This document shows positions 39,611 through 53,660 of a DNA stretch of 64,000 bases, in pieces (the stretch's first letter is position 1; every line of letters begins with the position of its first letter). Origin of the DNA: Sideroxyarcus sp. (GTDB lineage: Bacteria; Pseudomonadota; Gammaproteobacteria; Burkholderiales; Gallionellaceae). Below the pieces are notes generated by a model. It was not told the origin of the DNA. It saw only the letters and a program-made list of their open reading frames with translations, and ran no database searches. The stretch lies in contig JAUSBR010000017.1 of assembly GCA_030651895.1 (NCBI GenBank), positions 19,869 to 83,868 of the forward strand, given 5' to 3'. The translations under genes and the position numbers were made by a program.

Positions 39611-40699
39611 TCAATTGATCAAGCCTTTGCCGTTTCTGGCAAACGGGTACTTCACTACTTTTGCGTTCAACAATTTGTCGCGGATCTCGACTTGCACGGT
39701 GTCGCCGAGCTGCACTTCGTTCGGGATGCGCGCCAGTGCGATCGATTTCTCCAGAGTCGGGGAGAATGAACCACTGGTGATCTCGCCATCGCCGTGGGCA
39801 GTCTTCACTTTCTGGTGGCCGCGCAGCACGCCGCGATCAAGCAGCACCAGGCCGGCCAATTTCTTCGTCGGCGGGTTGGCCAGCAACGCAGCCTTGCCGA
39901 TGAAGTCGCGATCGCTCTTCAGGTCCACCGTCCAGCCAAGGCCGGATTCCAGCGGACCAACGGTTTCGTCCATATCCTGGCCGTAGAGGTTCATGCCGGC
40001 TTCCAGTCGCAGTGTGTCGCGTGCGCCGAGGCCGATGGGTTTCACGCCGACCTTGCTCAGCGCATACCAGAACGCTTCCACTTTCTCTTTCGGCAGCATC
40101 ACCTCGAAACCGTCTTCCCCGGTATAGCCGGTGCGCGCCACGAAGTATTCGCCGCAATCGGCGGCCTGGAAATTGATCAGGTGTTCGGTGGCAGCCTTGG
40201 TCTGCGGCAGCACTTCCCATACCTTGGTGCGTGCGTGCGGGCCTTGTACTGCGACCATCGCCAGATCGTCGCGTGAAGTGATGGTGAGCTTGGGGGCATG
40301 CACGGCGGCCTGTTGTTTCATCCACGCGATGTCCTTGTCCGCCGTGCCCGCGTTCACCACGATGCGGAACCACTGCTCGGTCATGAAATAGATGATGAGG
40401 TCGTCGATCACGCCGCCGTCGGGGCGCAACATGGCGGAATAGAGCGCGCGACCGGAGGCGGCCAGCTTGTCGGCATTGTTCGCCAGCAGGTAGCGCAGGA
40501 AGGCGCGCACACCGTCGCCCTTGGCATCAACCACGCGCATGTGGCAGACGTCGAACATGCCGACATCGTTGCGCACCTGGTGGTGTTCGTCGATCTGCGA
40601 GCCGTAGTTGACCGGCATGTCCCAGCCGCCGAAATCCACCATCTTGGCGCCCATGGCGCGGTGGGCTGCATTCAAAGGAGTCGTTTTGAGAGTCGTCAT
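39611..40699 (-). CDS. gcvT: Glycine cleavage system T protein (aminomethyltransferase)
   Basis: [48 protein letters not shown]; start at 40699. Confidence 0.96.
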   Translation of the reverse strand: MTTLKTTPLNAAHRAMGAKMVDFGGWDMPVNYGSQIDEHHQVRNDVGMFDVCHMRVVDAKGDGVRAFLRYLLANNADKLAASGRALYSAMLRPDGGVIDDLIIYFMTEQWFRIVVNAGTADKDIAWMKQQAAVHAPKLTITSRDDLAMVAVQGPHARTKVWEVLPQTKAATEHLINFQAADCGEYFVARTGYTGEDGFEVMLPKEKVEAFWYALSKVGVKPIGLGARDTLRLEAGMNLYGQDMDETVGPLESGLGWTVDLKSDRDFIGKAALLANPPTKKLAGLVLLDRGVLRGHQKVKTAHGDGEITSGSFSPTLEKSIALARIPNEVQLGDTVQVEIRDKLLNAKVVKYPFARNGKGLIN

Positions 40700-40716
40700 A
40701 GCCGCTTTCTGCAAAT

Positions 40717-40746
40717 AAAAAAGGGCGAGGCCATATAGCCTCGCCC
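40717..40746 (-). terminator. Intrinsic terminator between glycine riboswitch and gcvT
   Basis: Minus strand GGGCGAGGC-TATATG-GCCTCGCCC followed by TTTTTT. Confidence 0.8.
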
Positions 40747-40747
40747 C

Positions 40748-40912
40748 CATCTGTCCTTGATACCTGAGAGATTACGGTGTTGGCCGTGTGCCCCTTCGGT
40801 GGCTGATTGAACAGCGCTCTCCAGATTTGCCTGTTCCGACTGGTTCATGGGCCTGAGCGGTTACGGGTGTTGCGCCTTCGGCGGTGCCAATTGGCACGCT
40901 CTCCCAGTCGGT
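40748..40912 (-). promoter_or_regulatory. Tandem glycine riboswitch upstream of gcvT
   Basis: Two aptamers in series on minus strand, each with GGAGAGC ... CCGAAGG(G/C)GC ... ACACCGUAA / ACACCCGUAA ... CUCAGG, directly 5' of gcvT. Confidence 0.92.
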
Positions 40913-40943
40913 TTGAACGGCGGGTGGATTATACCGGAACTTG

Positions 40944-41732
40944 TTATTGAGGATAGAACAGGAACAAACGATATCCCGACGGCTTGAGTTCGGTGGTGTC
41001 CATGCGCAGGCGGATATCGAGGTCGCGGTTGGCAGGGATACCAATCTTCTCGTCAGTGCCTTTCTTCAGGTAATCCGCCGGATGGAAGACACGGCGCGCG
41101 ATGGCCTGGTCCTGCATGTCGGTGAGGGTGAGTTCCAGGCTGGGATAGGTTTGCGCGTAGGGTGCGCGGTTGTGGCTCAGCGCGTGCAGGATGACGATGT
41201 TGCTTTGCGCTGGGTCGGATTCGAGTTCGGAAGATTCGAGCACCATCAGGTCTATCTTCTTCGGCAGGGTGACCGTGCAGGAGAGCGCTTCGCAATACTG
41301 CATCAGCAGCGGCTTGAGTCCCGGCAGGCGCGCGCCGAGTTCGACGCGGTAATAATAAGTCGCCTGGCCTAGCAGCATCAGCGCCAGTGTCACGGCGATC
41401 AATATCCCGGCCCAGTTGAGTCCTCGCGCAGGTTTCGCGGGCACTTCGTCGGTGAGTTCCTCGACGAACTGGACTTGCTGTGCCAGCGTGCGCGGCTCTT
41501 CTTCCAGTTCGGGCACGTCAGGGATGGGCGAAAGGTCGAAGCCGCCCTGTTGCGGAAAATTCTCGATAGGCAGGCTGAGTTGCGGGCTGGGCTCGTCGTC
41601 GTGCAGGTGCTTGCGTGCATCGAAGACGTCGTGGCAATGGCCGCAGCGTACCAGCCCGTCATGCGCGGCGAGTTGCGCAACGGACACGTTGAAGCGGGTA
41701 CCGCATTCGGGGCAGCGCGTGATATCGCTCAT
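40944..41732 (-). CDS. DUF3426 / MJ0042-type zinc-ribbon membrane protein
   Basis: MSDITRCPECGTRFNVSVAQLAAHDGLVRCGHCHDVFDA; start at 41732. Confidence 0.88.
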   Translation of the reverse strand: MSDITRCPECGTRFNVSVAQLAAHDGLVRCGHCHDVFDARKHLHDDEPSPQLSLPIENFPQQGGFDLSPIPDVPELEEEPRTLAQQVQFVEELTDEVPAKPARGLNWAGILIAVTLALMLLGQATYYYRVELGARLPGLKPLLMQYCEALSCTVTLPKKIDLMVLESSELESDPAQSNIVILHALSHNRAPYAQTYPSLELTLTDMQDQAIARRVFHPADYLKKGTDEKIGIPANRDLDIRLRMDTTELKPSGYRLFLFYPQ

Positions 41733-42619
41733 CGTTTGGAGCCGGAGAGACAACACCATCCATCTTCCAGCACAGCGGGCGCGAGGTCAAACCATTGCGC
41801 GTAGATGCGCATCACTTCCTCGGCCTGCTCGGCGAGGATGCCGGAGAGTACGATACGACCGCCCGGCTTCGCGGCACCGGCCAAAAGCGGGGCCAGCGCG
41901 CGCAAGGGATTGGTGAGGATGTTGGCGACGACAACATCATATTGCGCGAGCGTGATCCCATCGGGCAGGTAGAAGTCGGCGAGCACCCGATTGGCGGAAG
42001 CGTTGTCGCGGCTGGCAACCACGGCCTGCGCGTCCACGTCGACACCGATGGCGCTGCCGGCTCCCAGCTTCATCGCGGCGATGGCGAGAATGCCGGAACC
42101 GCAGCCGTAATCAAGCACGCTTTCACCACCCTTGATGTTGCCGTCTAGCCAGCGCAGGCATAGCCGCGTGGTCGGATGGCTGCCGGTGCCAAAAGCGAGG
42201 CCGGGGTCGAGCGCGATGTTGATGGCTTTTGGGTCGGTCGGCTCATGCCAGGTCGGCACAATCCAAAGGCGGTCGCTGATGCGGATGGGATCGAACTGCG
42301 CCTGGGTGATGCGCACCCAGTCGTTCTCTTCCAGAGTCTCTATCTTGTGTTGCGGAAGCGCGGCGAGGCCGAGTTCGGTGCAGCAGGCTTGCAGCACGCC
42401 CGCCACATCGGTATCGCTCTCGAACAGTGCATTGACGAGGTTGTGTTGCCAGACGGAGGAGGTCGGCTCGCCCGGTTCGCCGAAGATGGCCTGCTCGTCG
42501 GGCGTGTCGGCGTCTGCATCTAGCATGTCCACCGACAGAGCGCCGTGCGCCAGTAGCGCCTCACTCAGTGCCTCAGCGTAGTCGGCAGAGGCTGTCACCG
42601 ACAACGTGAGCCAGGACAC
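41729..42619 (-). CDS. prmA: Ribosomal protein L11 methyltransferase
   Basis: GLAFGTGSHPTTRLCLRWLDGNIKGGESVLDYGCGSGILAIAAMKLGA. Confidence 0.95.
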   Translation of the reverse strand: MSWLTLSVTASADYAEALSEALLAHGALSVDMLDADADTPDEQAIFGEPGEPTSSVWQHNLVNALFESDTDVAGVLQACCTELGLAALPQHKIETLEENDWVRITQAQFDPIRISDRLWIVPTWHEPTDPKAINIALDPGLAFGTGSHPTTRLCLRWLDGNIKGGESVLDYGCGSGILAIAAMKLGAGSAIGVDVDAQAVVASRDNASANRVLADFYLPDGITLAQYDVVVANILTNPLRALAPLLAGAAKPGGRIVLSGILAEQAEEVMRIYAQWFDLAPAVLEDGWCCLSGSKR

Positions 42620-42622
42620 AGC

Positions 42623-43975
42623 TTACTTGCCCTTCTTTTCTGCCAGCTTGTGTTCCAAATAATGGATGCTGGTGCCGCCATTCACGAAGGCAGCGTCGTT
42701 CATCAACTCCTGATGCAGCGGGATGTTGGTGTTGATGCCTTCCACGACCATCTCGGACAAGGCAGTGCGCATGCGGGCGATAGCTTGGTCGCGCGTGTCG
42801 CCGTAAGCGATGATCTTGCCGATCATCGAGTCGTAATGCGGCGGGATGAAGTAGTTGTTGTAGACATGCGAATCGACGCGGATGCCGGGGCCACCGGGCA
42901 CATGCCAGTTGGTGATGCGGCCCGGCGATGGCACGAAGGTGTAGGGATGCTCGGCGTTGATGCGGCACTCCACGGCATGGCCGCGGAACTCGATGTCCTT
43001 CTGGCGGAACGGCAGCTTCTCGCCCGCGGCGATGCGGATCTGCTGCTGCACGATATCGACACCGGTGATCATTTCGGTGACCGGATGCTCGACCTGCACG
43101 CGCGTGTTCATCTCGATGAAGTAGAACTCGTCGTTCTCGTACAGGAACTCGAAGGTGCCCGCGCCGCGATAGCCGATCTTGCGGCAGGCTTCGGCACAAC
43201 GCTCGCCGATCTTGTCGCGCAGCTTGGTATTCAGGAAAGGTGCCGGTGCTTCCTCGATGATCTTCTGGTGGCGGCGCTGCATGGAGCAATCGCGCTCGCC
43301 GAGGAACACGGCGTTGCCGTGCTGGTCGGCCAGCACCTGGATCTCGATGTGGCGCGGGTTTTCCAGGAACTTCTCCATGTACACCATGGGATTGTTGAAG
43401 GCTGCCTGCGCTTCGGTCTTGGTCATGGTAACCGCATTGAGCAGGGCTGCTTCGGTGTGCACTACGCGCATGCCGCGTCCGCCGCCGCCGCCGGAAGCCT
43501 TGATGATGACCGGGTAGCCGATGAATTTGGCGATACGCATGATCTCGGCCGGGTCGTCCGGCAGTGCGCCTTCGACGCCGGGCACGCAGGGCACGCCCGC
43601 TTTCTTCATCGCGCTCTTGGCGGAGACCTTGTCGCCCATCAGGCGGATGGTCTCGGCGCGCGGACCGATGAAGACGAAGCCGGATTTTTCCACGCGCTCG
43701 GAGAAGTCGGCGTTCTCGGAGAGGAAGCCGTAACCGGGGTGGATGGCCTGCGCGTCGGTCACTTCCGCCGCGCTGATGATGGCGGGAACATTCAGATAGC
43801 TCAGGCTGGACGGTGCGGGGCCGATGCACACGGACTCGTCGGCGAGCTTCACATATTTGGCTTCGGCATCAGCTTCGGAGTGGACGGCGACTGTCTTGAT
43901 ACCCATCTCGCGGCACGCGCGCTGGATACGCAGCGCGATCTCGCCGCGGTTGGCAATGAGTATCTTCTCAAACAT
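42623..43975 (-). CDS. accC: Acetyl-CoA carboxylase biotin carboxylase subunit
   Basis: [47 protein letters not shown]; start at 43975. Confidence 0.97.
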   Translation of the reverse strand: MFEKILIANRGEIALRIQRACREMGIKTVAVHSEADAEAKYVKLADESVCIGPAPSSLSYLNVPAIISAAEVTDAQAIHPGYGFLSENADFSERVEKSGFVFIGPRAETIRLMGDKVSAKSAMKKAGVPCVPGVEGALPDDPAEIMRIAKFIGYPVIIKASGGGGGRGMRVVHTEAALLNAVTMTKTEAQAAFNNPMVYMEKFLENPRHIEIQVLADQHGNAVFLGERDCSMQRRHQKIIEEAPAPFLNTKLRDKIGERCAEACRKIGYRGAGTFEFLYENDEFYFIEMNTRVQVEHPVTEMITGVDIVQQQIRIAAGEKLPFRQKDIEFRGHAVECRINAEHPYTFVPSPGRITNWHVPGGPGIRVDSHVYNNYFIPPHYDSMIGKIIAYGDTRDQAIARMRTALSEMVVEGINTNIPLHQELMNDAAFVNGGTSIHYLEHKLAEKKGK

Positions 43976-44035
43976 GATGGGATTCTCCGGCGGAGCAGGG
44001 GGGCGGGGTTTGCGGACGAATACGGCCATGGCGGA

Positions 44036-44491
44036 TCAACCGATGATGAACAGGGGTTGACCGAACTCGACGGCTTGGCCGTTCTCGACCAGGATCGCCT
44101 TGATCACGCCGGTCTTGTCCGACTCGATCTCGTTCAGCAGTTTCATCGCTTCGATGATGCACAGGGTGTCGCCTTCGTTCACGCTCTGGCCGATATCCAC
44201 GAATGACTTGGAGCCGGGCGAAGGGGAGCGGTAGAAGCTGCCCACCATCGGCGACTTGACCACGTGGCCTTCAGGAGCGGCCGGTGCGGCGGGTGCAGCC
44301 GGTGCGGCGGCAGCTGCTACCGGTGCGGGCGCTGCCTGCGGAGCGGTGGCATAGTATTGCTGCTGCATCGGGGCCGCAACGGAGCTGGAGCGGGAGATAC
44401 GCACATGCTCTTCGCCTTCGGTGAGTTCCAGTTCGGCGATACCCGAGTTCTCAACCAGTTCGATCAGTGTCTTCAGTTTGCGCAGATCCAT
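44036..44491 (-). CDS. accB: Acetyl-CoA carboxylase biotin carboxyl carrier protein
   Basis: [34 protein letters not shown]...[15 protein letters not shown] biotinylation motif. Confidence 0.97.
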   Translation of the reverse strand: MDLRKLKTLIELVENSGIAELELTEGEEHVRISRSSSVAAPMQQQYYATAPQAAPAPVAAAAAPAAPAAPAAPEGHVVKSPMVGSFYRSPSPGSKSFVDIGQSVNEGDTLCIIEAMKLLNEIESDKTGVIKAILVENGQAVEFGQPLFIIG

Positions 44492-44506
44492 TTGTCAGCT
44501 CCTTGT

Positions 44507-44941
44507 TTAGTTGTGTTGCAACGCAAATTCCAATGCGAGTTCGTAACCTTTCGCGCCCAAGCCGCTGATGACGCCGACTGCGATGTCGGAGAAATAGGAT
44601 TCCTTGCGGAACGCCTCGCGGGCATGCACGTTGGAAAGGTGCACCTCGACGAAAGGGATGGCGACCGCCGACAGCGCGTCGCGCAGGGCGACGCTGGTGT
44701 GGGTGTATGCGGCCGGATTGATGATGATGAAGTCGGTGCCATCGGTACGCGCCTGTTGCACGCGCTCGACCAGCGCCCCTTCGGTGTTGCTCTGGTATGC
44801 AGCCAGCTTTGCGCCGTTCTTCTGCGCTTGTGCGGCCAACTTGGTGTTAATTTCATCCAACGTGACGCGACCATAGACCTCCGGCTCGCGGGTGCCGAGC
44901 AGGTTCAGGTTGGGGCCGTGTAGTACCAGGATGTTCTTCAT
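44507..44941 (-). CDS. aroQ: Type II 3-dehydroquinate dehydratase
   Basis: [21 protein letters not shown]...[18 protein letters not shown]; start at 44941. Confidence 0.96.
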   Translation of the reverse strand: MKNILVLHGPNLNLLGTREPEVYGRVTLDEINTKLAAQAQKNGAKLAAYQSNTEGALVERVQQARTDGTDFIIINPAAYTHTSVALRDALSAVAIPFVEVHLSNVHAREAFRKESYFSDIAVGVISGLGAKGYELALEFALQHN

Positions 44942-45015
44942 GGGGGGCGGAGTTTGCCGAAAAAGGGGGAGATTGTCCACTTTTACGGAAAATTACCCTA
45001 CTAGATGCTTGGGGA

Positions 45016-46806
45016 TCACAGTCCAGCGCTTTGTAATGACTGAAGAAACGTTTTGGCGTCCTGATAGCCCGTCACGCGGTGGTCGGCCAGCTCTTTGCCC
45101 TGCGTATCGAAGAACAAAGTCGCGGGCGGACCGAACAACTGGAAGCGTTGCATCAGGGCTTTGTCGTCGGCATCGTTGGCGGTCACGTCGGCCTGCAGCA
45201 GAACGGAGCCCTTCAAGCTGGACTGAACTGCCGCATCGCTGAAGGTGAACCGTTCCATCTCCTTGCACGACACGCACCAGTCCGCGTAGAAATCCAGCAT
45301 CACCGTCTTGCCGCCGGCTTGGGCGATACGTTTGTCCAGCTCGGCACTGCTCTTCACGCGCTCGAACTGCAGTGTGGCAAAGCTCTCGGGGGCGGCTCGG
45401 CCGAGGGTGCCGAGCGGGCGCAGGATGTCGCGCGCGCCGGACAGGGCGCCGATGAGATAGGCCACGCCCAGCAGCAGGGCGAGGATGCCGATACCCTTGC
45501 CCAGCTTGTGCAGGCCGCGCGCGGTATGCGGCAGGGGGTCAAGTGCGCGCAGGTAGATGGCCGAGAAGATCAGCAGCGCCGCCCACAGCAGCATGTGCGC
45601 GGAAAGCGGGATGACGGGCGAAACGATCCAGATCGCCATCGCCAGCATCATCACGCCGAAGAAACGCTTCACCGCTTCCATCCAGGGGCCGGTCTTGGGC
45701 AAGAGTGCCCCGGCCGAAGTGCCAATGATGAGCAGCGGCAAGCCCATGCCCAGTCCCATCGCGTACAGGGCGGCGCCGCCCAGCACGGCATCGTGGGTCT
45801 GACTTATATATACGAGGGCGCCGGCAAGCGGGGCAGCGACGCAGGGGCCGATGATCAGGGCGGACAGCACGCCCATACCGAACACGCCGGAAAGGTGACC
45901 GCCGTGCAGTCTGTTACTGGTATTGGTGAGCTTGCTTTGCAGTGCGGTGGGCAGCTGCAGTTCATAGAGTCCGAACATCGACAGCGACAGGATCACGAAC
46001 AGTGCGGCGGAACTGCCCAGTACCCAAGGGGTCTGCAGATCGTTCGAAGCGAGCGCGCCGGAATAGCCAGCCGCGACACCTGCGATCGTGTAAGTGATCG
46101 CCATGCCCTGCACATAGGCGAACGATAGTATGAAGGCATGCCTGTGGGTGATGTTATGCCCGTGCCCGACGATGATGCGCGAGAGGATGGGGAGCATAGG
46201 GAATACACAGGGCGTCAATGCGAGCAACAGTCCCGCACCGAAGAAGAACGAAATAATGAGCCAGAAACTGCCATCCTTGAACAGGCTGGCGATCTGTGTG
46301 TTCTCATTGTCCGGCGGAGGCGACACCGCCGCAACGGGGGCCGGAGTCGCGCTGATCACGGTCACCAGATCGACGCTCAGCTGTTTTTCGATGGGCGGGT
46401 AGCACAGGCCCTTGTCGCTGCAGCCCTGATAGGTCGCGTTCAGCAGCAGCGGTTTTCCGGCTTCGGCCTTCTCGATCAGTATCTCGGCCTGGAAGGACTG
46501 GTGGTACACCTCGAGCACGCCGAAGTTGGGGTCGTCCTTACTCTCGCCTTGCGGCAACGAGACGCGGGTGATCTTCGCCTTGCCTTGGCCGATACTGAAA
46601 GCGACCTTGTCGCGGTACAGGTAATAGCCGGGGGTGATGCGGAAGCTGGCGATCAGCTTCCGCTGGTCGACCGCATGTATCTCCAGCCCGAAAGCCTGGT
46701 CGGCCGGCAGGAAAGTCGATTTCTTGCTGCCGAAGGAAAGCAGATCGGCTTGCGCCAGCGGCGCAAGGCTCAGCAGCAACAACAGGGAAAGCAGGCGTCT
46801 TATCAT
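45016..46806 (-). CDS. dsbD: Thiol:disulfide interchange protein DsbD
   Basis: N-terminal DsbD domain, TM domain LTPCVFPMLPI, C-terminal DFYADWCVSCKEME thioredoxin. Confidence 0.95.
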   Translation of the reverse strand: MIRRLLSLLLLLSLAPLAQADLLSFGSKKSTFLPADQAFGLEIHAVDQRKLIASFRITPGYYLYRDKVAFSIGQGKAKITRVSLPQGESKDDPNFGVLEVYHQSFQAEILIEKAEAGKPLLLNATYQGCSDKGLCYPPIEKQLSVDLVTVISATPAPVAAVSPPPDNENTQIASLFKDGSFWLIISFFFGAGLLLALTPCVFPMLPILSRIIVGHGHNITHRHAFILSFAYVQGMAITYTIAGVAAGYSGALASNDLQTPWVLGSSAALFVILSLSMFGLYELQLPTALQSKLTNTSNRLHGGHLSGVFGMGVLSALIIGPCVAAPLAGALVYISQTHDAVLGGAALYAMGLGMGLPLLIIGTSAGALLPKTGPWMEAVKRFFGVMMLAMAIWIVSPVIPLSAHMLLWAALLIFSAIYLRALDPLPHTARGLHKLGKGIGILALLLGVAYLIGALSGARDILRPLGTLGRAAPESFATLQFERVKSSAELDKRIAQAGGKTVMLDFYADWCVSCKEMERFTFSDAAVQSSLKGSVLLQADVTANDADDKALMQRFQLFGPPATLFFDTQGKELADHRVTGYQDAKTFLQSLQSAGL

Positions 46807-47141
46807 TTTTCTCTCTTCGGTTCGGTCTCTTGTCGGACCCAGTTCAGATAATCCGGCAGACCGGCGCTGACAGGCAGCGCGACGATCTCCGGCAGTTCAT
46901 AAGGGTGCAGCTTGCGCAATGCGGCTTCCAGACGCGGATAAGCCGCACGCGTCGTCTTGATCAGCAACGGCACTTCGTCGGTGTGGTTGAGCTTGCCTTC
47001 CCAGCGATAGACCGAAGTGCATCCGGCCAGGATGTTGACGCAAGCCGCGACACCTTCTGTGACCAGCGCATCGGCGATGCGTTCCGCAGTCGCCCGGTCC
47101 GGCAGGTTGCTGATGACCATGATGACTTCGGCTGTACTCAT
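46803..47141 (-). CDS. cutA: Divalent-cation tolerance protein CutA
   Basis: VAACVNILAGCTSVYRWEGKLNHTDEVPLLIKT...LHPYELPEIVALPV; start at 47141. Confidence 0.95.
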   Translation of the reverse strand: MSTAEVIMVISNLPDRATAERIADALVTEGVAACVNILAGCTSVYRWEGKLNHTDEVPLLIKTTRAAYPRLEAALRKLHPYELPEIVALPVSAGLPDYLNWVRQETEPKREK

Positions 47142-48151
47142 CTGGCCCCCGCCCGCGCGCAGCGCACGCCGAGTTGCTGCAGCTCGTCCCACACATCGCC
47201 CTGGCGCAGGCCTTTCACCAGCCGGTCGATCTGCGCGGCCTGACGCAATGCGCGTTCGGCGAAAGTCGGTGTGAAGCGGCGCACCGCGCGCTCCACCAGC
47301 TTCTGGCGCACACCCCAGACGCGCGCATCGCGCAGCGCGCCGGAGAGGTTGCCGCTCTGCTGCATGGCGCGCGAGACTTTGGCCAGCGTGCGGATGTCTT
47401 CCGCCACTGCCCATAGCACCAGCACGGTCGCCGTGCCTTCGGCACGCAAGCCGTCAAGGATGCGCACGTAACGTTCGGCATCGCCGGCCAGCATCGCTTC
47501 GGAAAGTTTGAACACGTCGTAGCGTGCCACGTCCATCACCGAGTCTTTCACCTGATCGAAAGACAGCGGCCCGGCCGGGAACAGCAGCGCGAGTTTTTGT
47601 ATCTCCTGGAATGCCGCGAGCAGATTGCCTTCCACGCGCTGTGCCAGAAAGGCCAGTGTGTCTGCATCGGCGGACTGGTTCTGTCGTTTCAATCGGGCGG
47701 CGATCCAGGCGGGCAAGACGGCGAGCGAGACCTCGTCCGCACTGACGACGGTGGCGTGCTGCTCCAGCGCGGTGAACCATTTGCTCTTCATCGCGGTACC
47801 GTCGAGACGCGGCAGCGAGATGATGGTGAGAGTGTCCGCGTTGAGGTTCTCGCAATGTTCCTGCAATGCCTGAGCGCCTTCCACGCCGGGTTTGCCGGAC
47901 GGGATGCGCAGGTCGATGACCTTGCGGTCGGCGAACAGCGACATGCTTTGCGCGCTGTTGCGCAACTCGGCCCACTTGAAACCCTGCTCGGCGATGAGTG
48001 TCTCGCGTTCGGTGAAGCCCGCCGCGCGTGCGGCCGCGCGGATGGCATCGGCGGCCTCGATGGCGAGCAGCAGCGCCTCGCCGTGGATCACATACAGCGA
48101 CCCCAGGCCTTTGGCCAGATGCTGCGGCAGATCTTCGCTCGATATCCTCAT
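47138..48151 (-). CDS. holA: DNA polymerase III subunit delta
   Basis: LYVIHGEALLLAIEAADAIRAAARAAGFTERE; position next to lptE-leuS. Confidence 0.92.
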   Translation of the reverse strand: MRISSEDLPQHLAKGLGSLYVIHGEALLLAIEAADAIRAAARAAGFTERETLIAEQGFKWAELRNSAQSMSLFADRKVIDLRIPSGKPGVEGAQALQEHCENLNADTLTIISLPRLDGTAMKSKWFTALEQHATVVSADEVSLAVLPAWIAARLKRQNQSADADTLAFLAQRVEGNLLAAFQEIQKLALLFPAGPLSFDQVKDSVMDVARYDVFKLSEAMLAGDAERYVRILDGLRAEGTATVLVLWAVAEDIRTLAKVSRAMQQSGNLSGALRDARVWGVRQKLVERAVRRFTPTFAERALRQAAQIDRLVKGLRQGDVWDELQQLGVRCARAGAR

Positions 48152-48155
48152 GGGA

Positions 48156-48658
48156 CTACAGTTGCGGCTTGGCCCGGCTCAAACGGCGCATGGCCTGGGC
48201 CACCGCGTCGGCGCGCATGTCTTTATAGAGCAGCGACTCTTCCTGTTCCTTGGCGAACACTTGTTCATCGTCGTAAGGCAGAATACGCGACAGCACTATC
48301 TCTTCCGATTGCAGCCAGTCGTTCTGCTGGCTGTCGTAGGCGCGCAGGGACACGCGGTAGAACAGCTGGTATTCCTTGACGCGGCCGCTGCCGGAAAGAG
48401 ACAGGATCTGCTTCGAAGCCAGCTCGGAGACGACCTCCAGCACCAGTTCGGCCTGGTCGGGTTTTTCGGTCATGGTCACCTTGCTGGATGTCAGCGCACG
48501 GCGCAGGTCGGACACGAATGGAGTCTCGCCTGATCTCTTCAGGTACAGCGACTTGAAGGCGAACTGCATGCCCTTGAGATCGCTGCCGCGCAGATGGAAG
48601 CCGCAGGCGGCCAGCGACAGCGTCGCGGCGAGTAACAGCAGTCGTGTCGTATTCGTCA

Positions 48659-48659
<1 letters not shown>
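48156..48659 (-). CDS. lptE: LPS-assembly lipoprotein LptE
   Basis: LSLAACGFHLRGSDLKGMQFAFKSLYL; lipobox; leuS-lptE-holA synteny. Confidence 0.92.
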
Positions 48660-52212
<3,553 letters not shown>

Positions 52213-52286
52213 GCGGCGAAACTGGGTTAAAATTCGGGTCCAAAAAATCTATTCATATCGTTTCATATTGTTCAGGAGAGTGGCAT

Positions 52287-53183
52287 ATGTCCCGTAAACA
52301 CCCAGTTATCGCCGTTACCGGTTCGTCCGGCGCCGGTACCACCACCGTCAAGCGCGCGTTCGAGAACATCTTCCGCCGCGAGAGCATCAGTGCCGCCGTT
52401 GTCGAAGGCGACAGCATGCACAGCCTGGACCGCATGGCGTTCCGCGCTGCCGCAGCTGAGGCCGCCAAACAAAATAACCATTCCTTCAGCCATTTCGGCC
52501 CGTTCTCCAACCACTTCGACAAGATCGAAGAGATGTTCAAGCAATACGGCGAAACCGGCATGTGCAAGCGCCGCTACTATGTGCATAGCGATGTCGAAGC
52601 CGACGAGCACAACAAGCATTTCGGCGTGACCGACCTCAAGCCCGGCACCTTTACGCCCTGGGAAGACATCGAGAAGGACACCGACCTGTTGTTCTACGAG
52701 GGCCTGCACGGTCTGGTCAAGAACGATGAAAAGAACGTCGACGCAGGCCGCCATGTCGACCTGGGCATCGGCGTGGTGCCGGTGGTCAACCTCGAGTGGA
52801 TCCAGAAGATCCACCGCGACAAGGCCGAGCGTGGCTATTCCGCCGAAGCGACCGTGGATACCATCCTGCGCCGCATGCCCGACTACATCAAATACATCAC
52901 CCCGCAGTTCTCGCGCACGCACATCAACTTCCAGCGCGTGGCCACGGTGGACACATCCAACCCCTTCATCGCGCGCGATATCCCGACCCCGGACGAAAGC
53001 TTCGTGGTCATTCGCTTCCGCGATCCCAAGGGCGTGGACTTCCCTTACTACCTGCAAATGATCCCCAACTCGTTCATGTCCCGCGCCAACACCCTGGTGG
53101 TGCCCGGCGGCAAGATGAGCCATGCGATGGAGATCATCCTGTCGCCGATCATGCACGACATGATCCAGAACAAGAAGAAGTAA
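52287..53183 (+). CDS. prkB: Phosphoribulokinase
   Basis: HPVIAVTGSSGAGTTTVKRAFENIFRRESISAAVVEGDSMHSLDRMAFR; ATG at 52287. Confidence 0.93.
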   Translation: MSRKHPVIAVTGSSGAGTTTVKRAFENIFRRESISAAVVEGDSMHSLDRMAFRAAAAEAAKQNNHSFSHFGPFSNHFDKIEEMFKQYGETGMCKRRYYVHSDVEADEHNKHFGVTDLKPGTFTPWEDIEKDTDLLFYEGLHGLVKNDEKNVDAGRHVDLGIGVVPVVNLEWIQKIHRDKAERGYSAEATVDTILRRMPDYIKYITPQFSRTHINFQRVATVDTSNPFIARDIPTPDESFVVIRFRDPKGVDFPYYLQMIPNSFMSRANTLVVPGGKMSHAMEIILSPIMHDMIQNKKK

Positions 53184-53202
53184 GACTTGCGGTAAACAAC
53201 GG

Positions 53203-53237
53203 AACGGGGAAGCGGAGACGCTTCCCCGTTTTGCTTT
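53203..53237 (+). terminator. Intrinsic terminator downstream of prkB
   Basis: AACGGGGAAGCG-GAGA-CGCTTCCCCGTT then TTGCTTT; 12-bp perfect stem. Confidence 0.85.
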
Positions 53238-53261
53238 GTACAATGGGCACAGGAGGCAATG

Positions 53262-53627
53262 ATGGCAGACAACGATTTTGACCGGATCAAAAAGCAGGTG
53301 CGCGAGTTCGTGCAGGAACGCGACTGGGACCAGTTCCATTCGCCCAAGAACCTCTCCATGGCGCTCATCGTCGAGGCCGCCGAGATGGTGGAACATTTCC
53401 AGTGGCTGACAGAGGAGCAGAGCAGCAACCTGTCGCCGGAGAAGCTGGCCGAAGTCGAACAGGAACTTGCCGACATTCAGGTCTACCTCATCAGTCTGGC
53501 GGAGAAACTGAAGCTGGACATCATCGCCGCCGTGGACAAGAAACTGGTGTTGAACGCCGCGAAGTATCCGGCGGATAAGGTGCGCGGCAGCTCGAAAAAA
53601 TACAACGAGTACAAAGATCGAAGCTGA
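53262..53627 (+). CDS. MazG-like nucleotide pyrophosphohydrolase
   Basis: MADNDFDRIKKQVREFVQERDWDQFHSPKNLSMALIVEAAEMVEHFQW...ELADIQVYLISLAEKL. Confidence 0.9.
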   Translation: MADNDFDRIKKQVREFVQERDWDQFHSPKNLSMALIVEAAEMVEHFQWLTEEQSSNLSPEKLAEVEQELADIQVYLISLAEKLKLDIIAAVDKKLVLNAAKYPADKVRGSSKKYNEYKDRS

Positions 53628-53660
53628 AGAAGAGCCGCGGTCGTGTGGGATAATCCGCCC

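Noticed and set aside
42650-44206. 518-aa plus-strand ORF
   Set aside because: Antisense to accC/accB, which are unambiguous.
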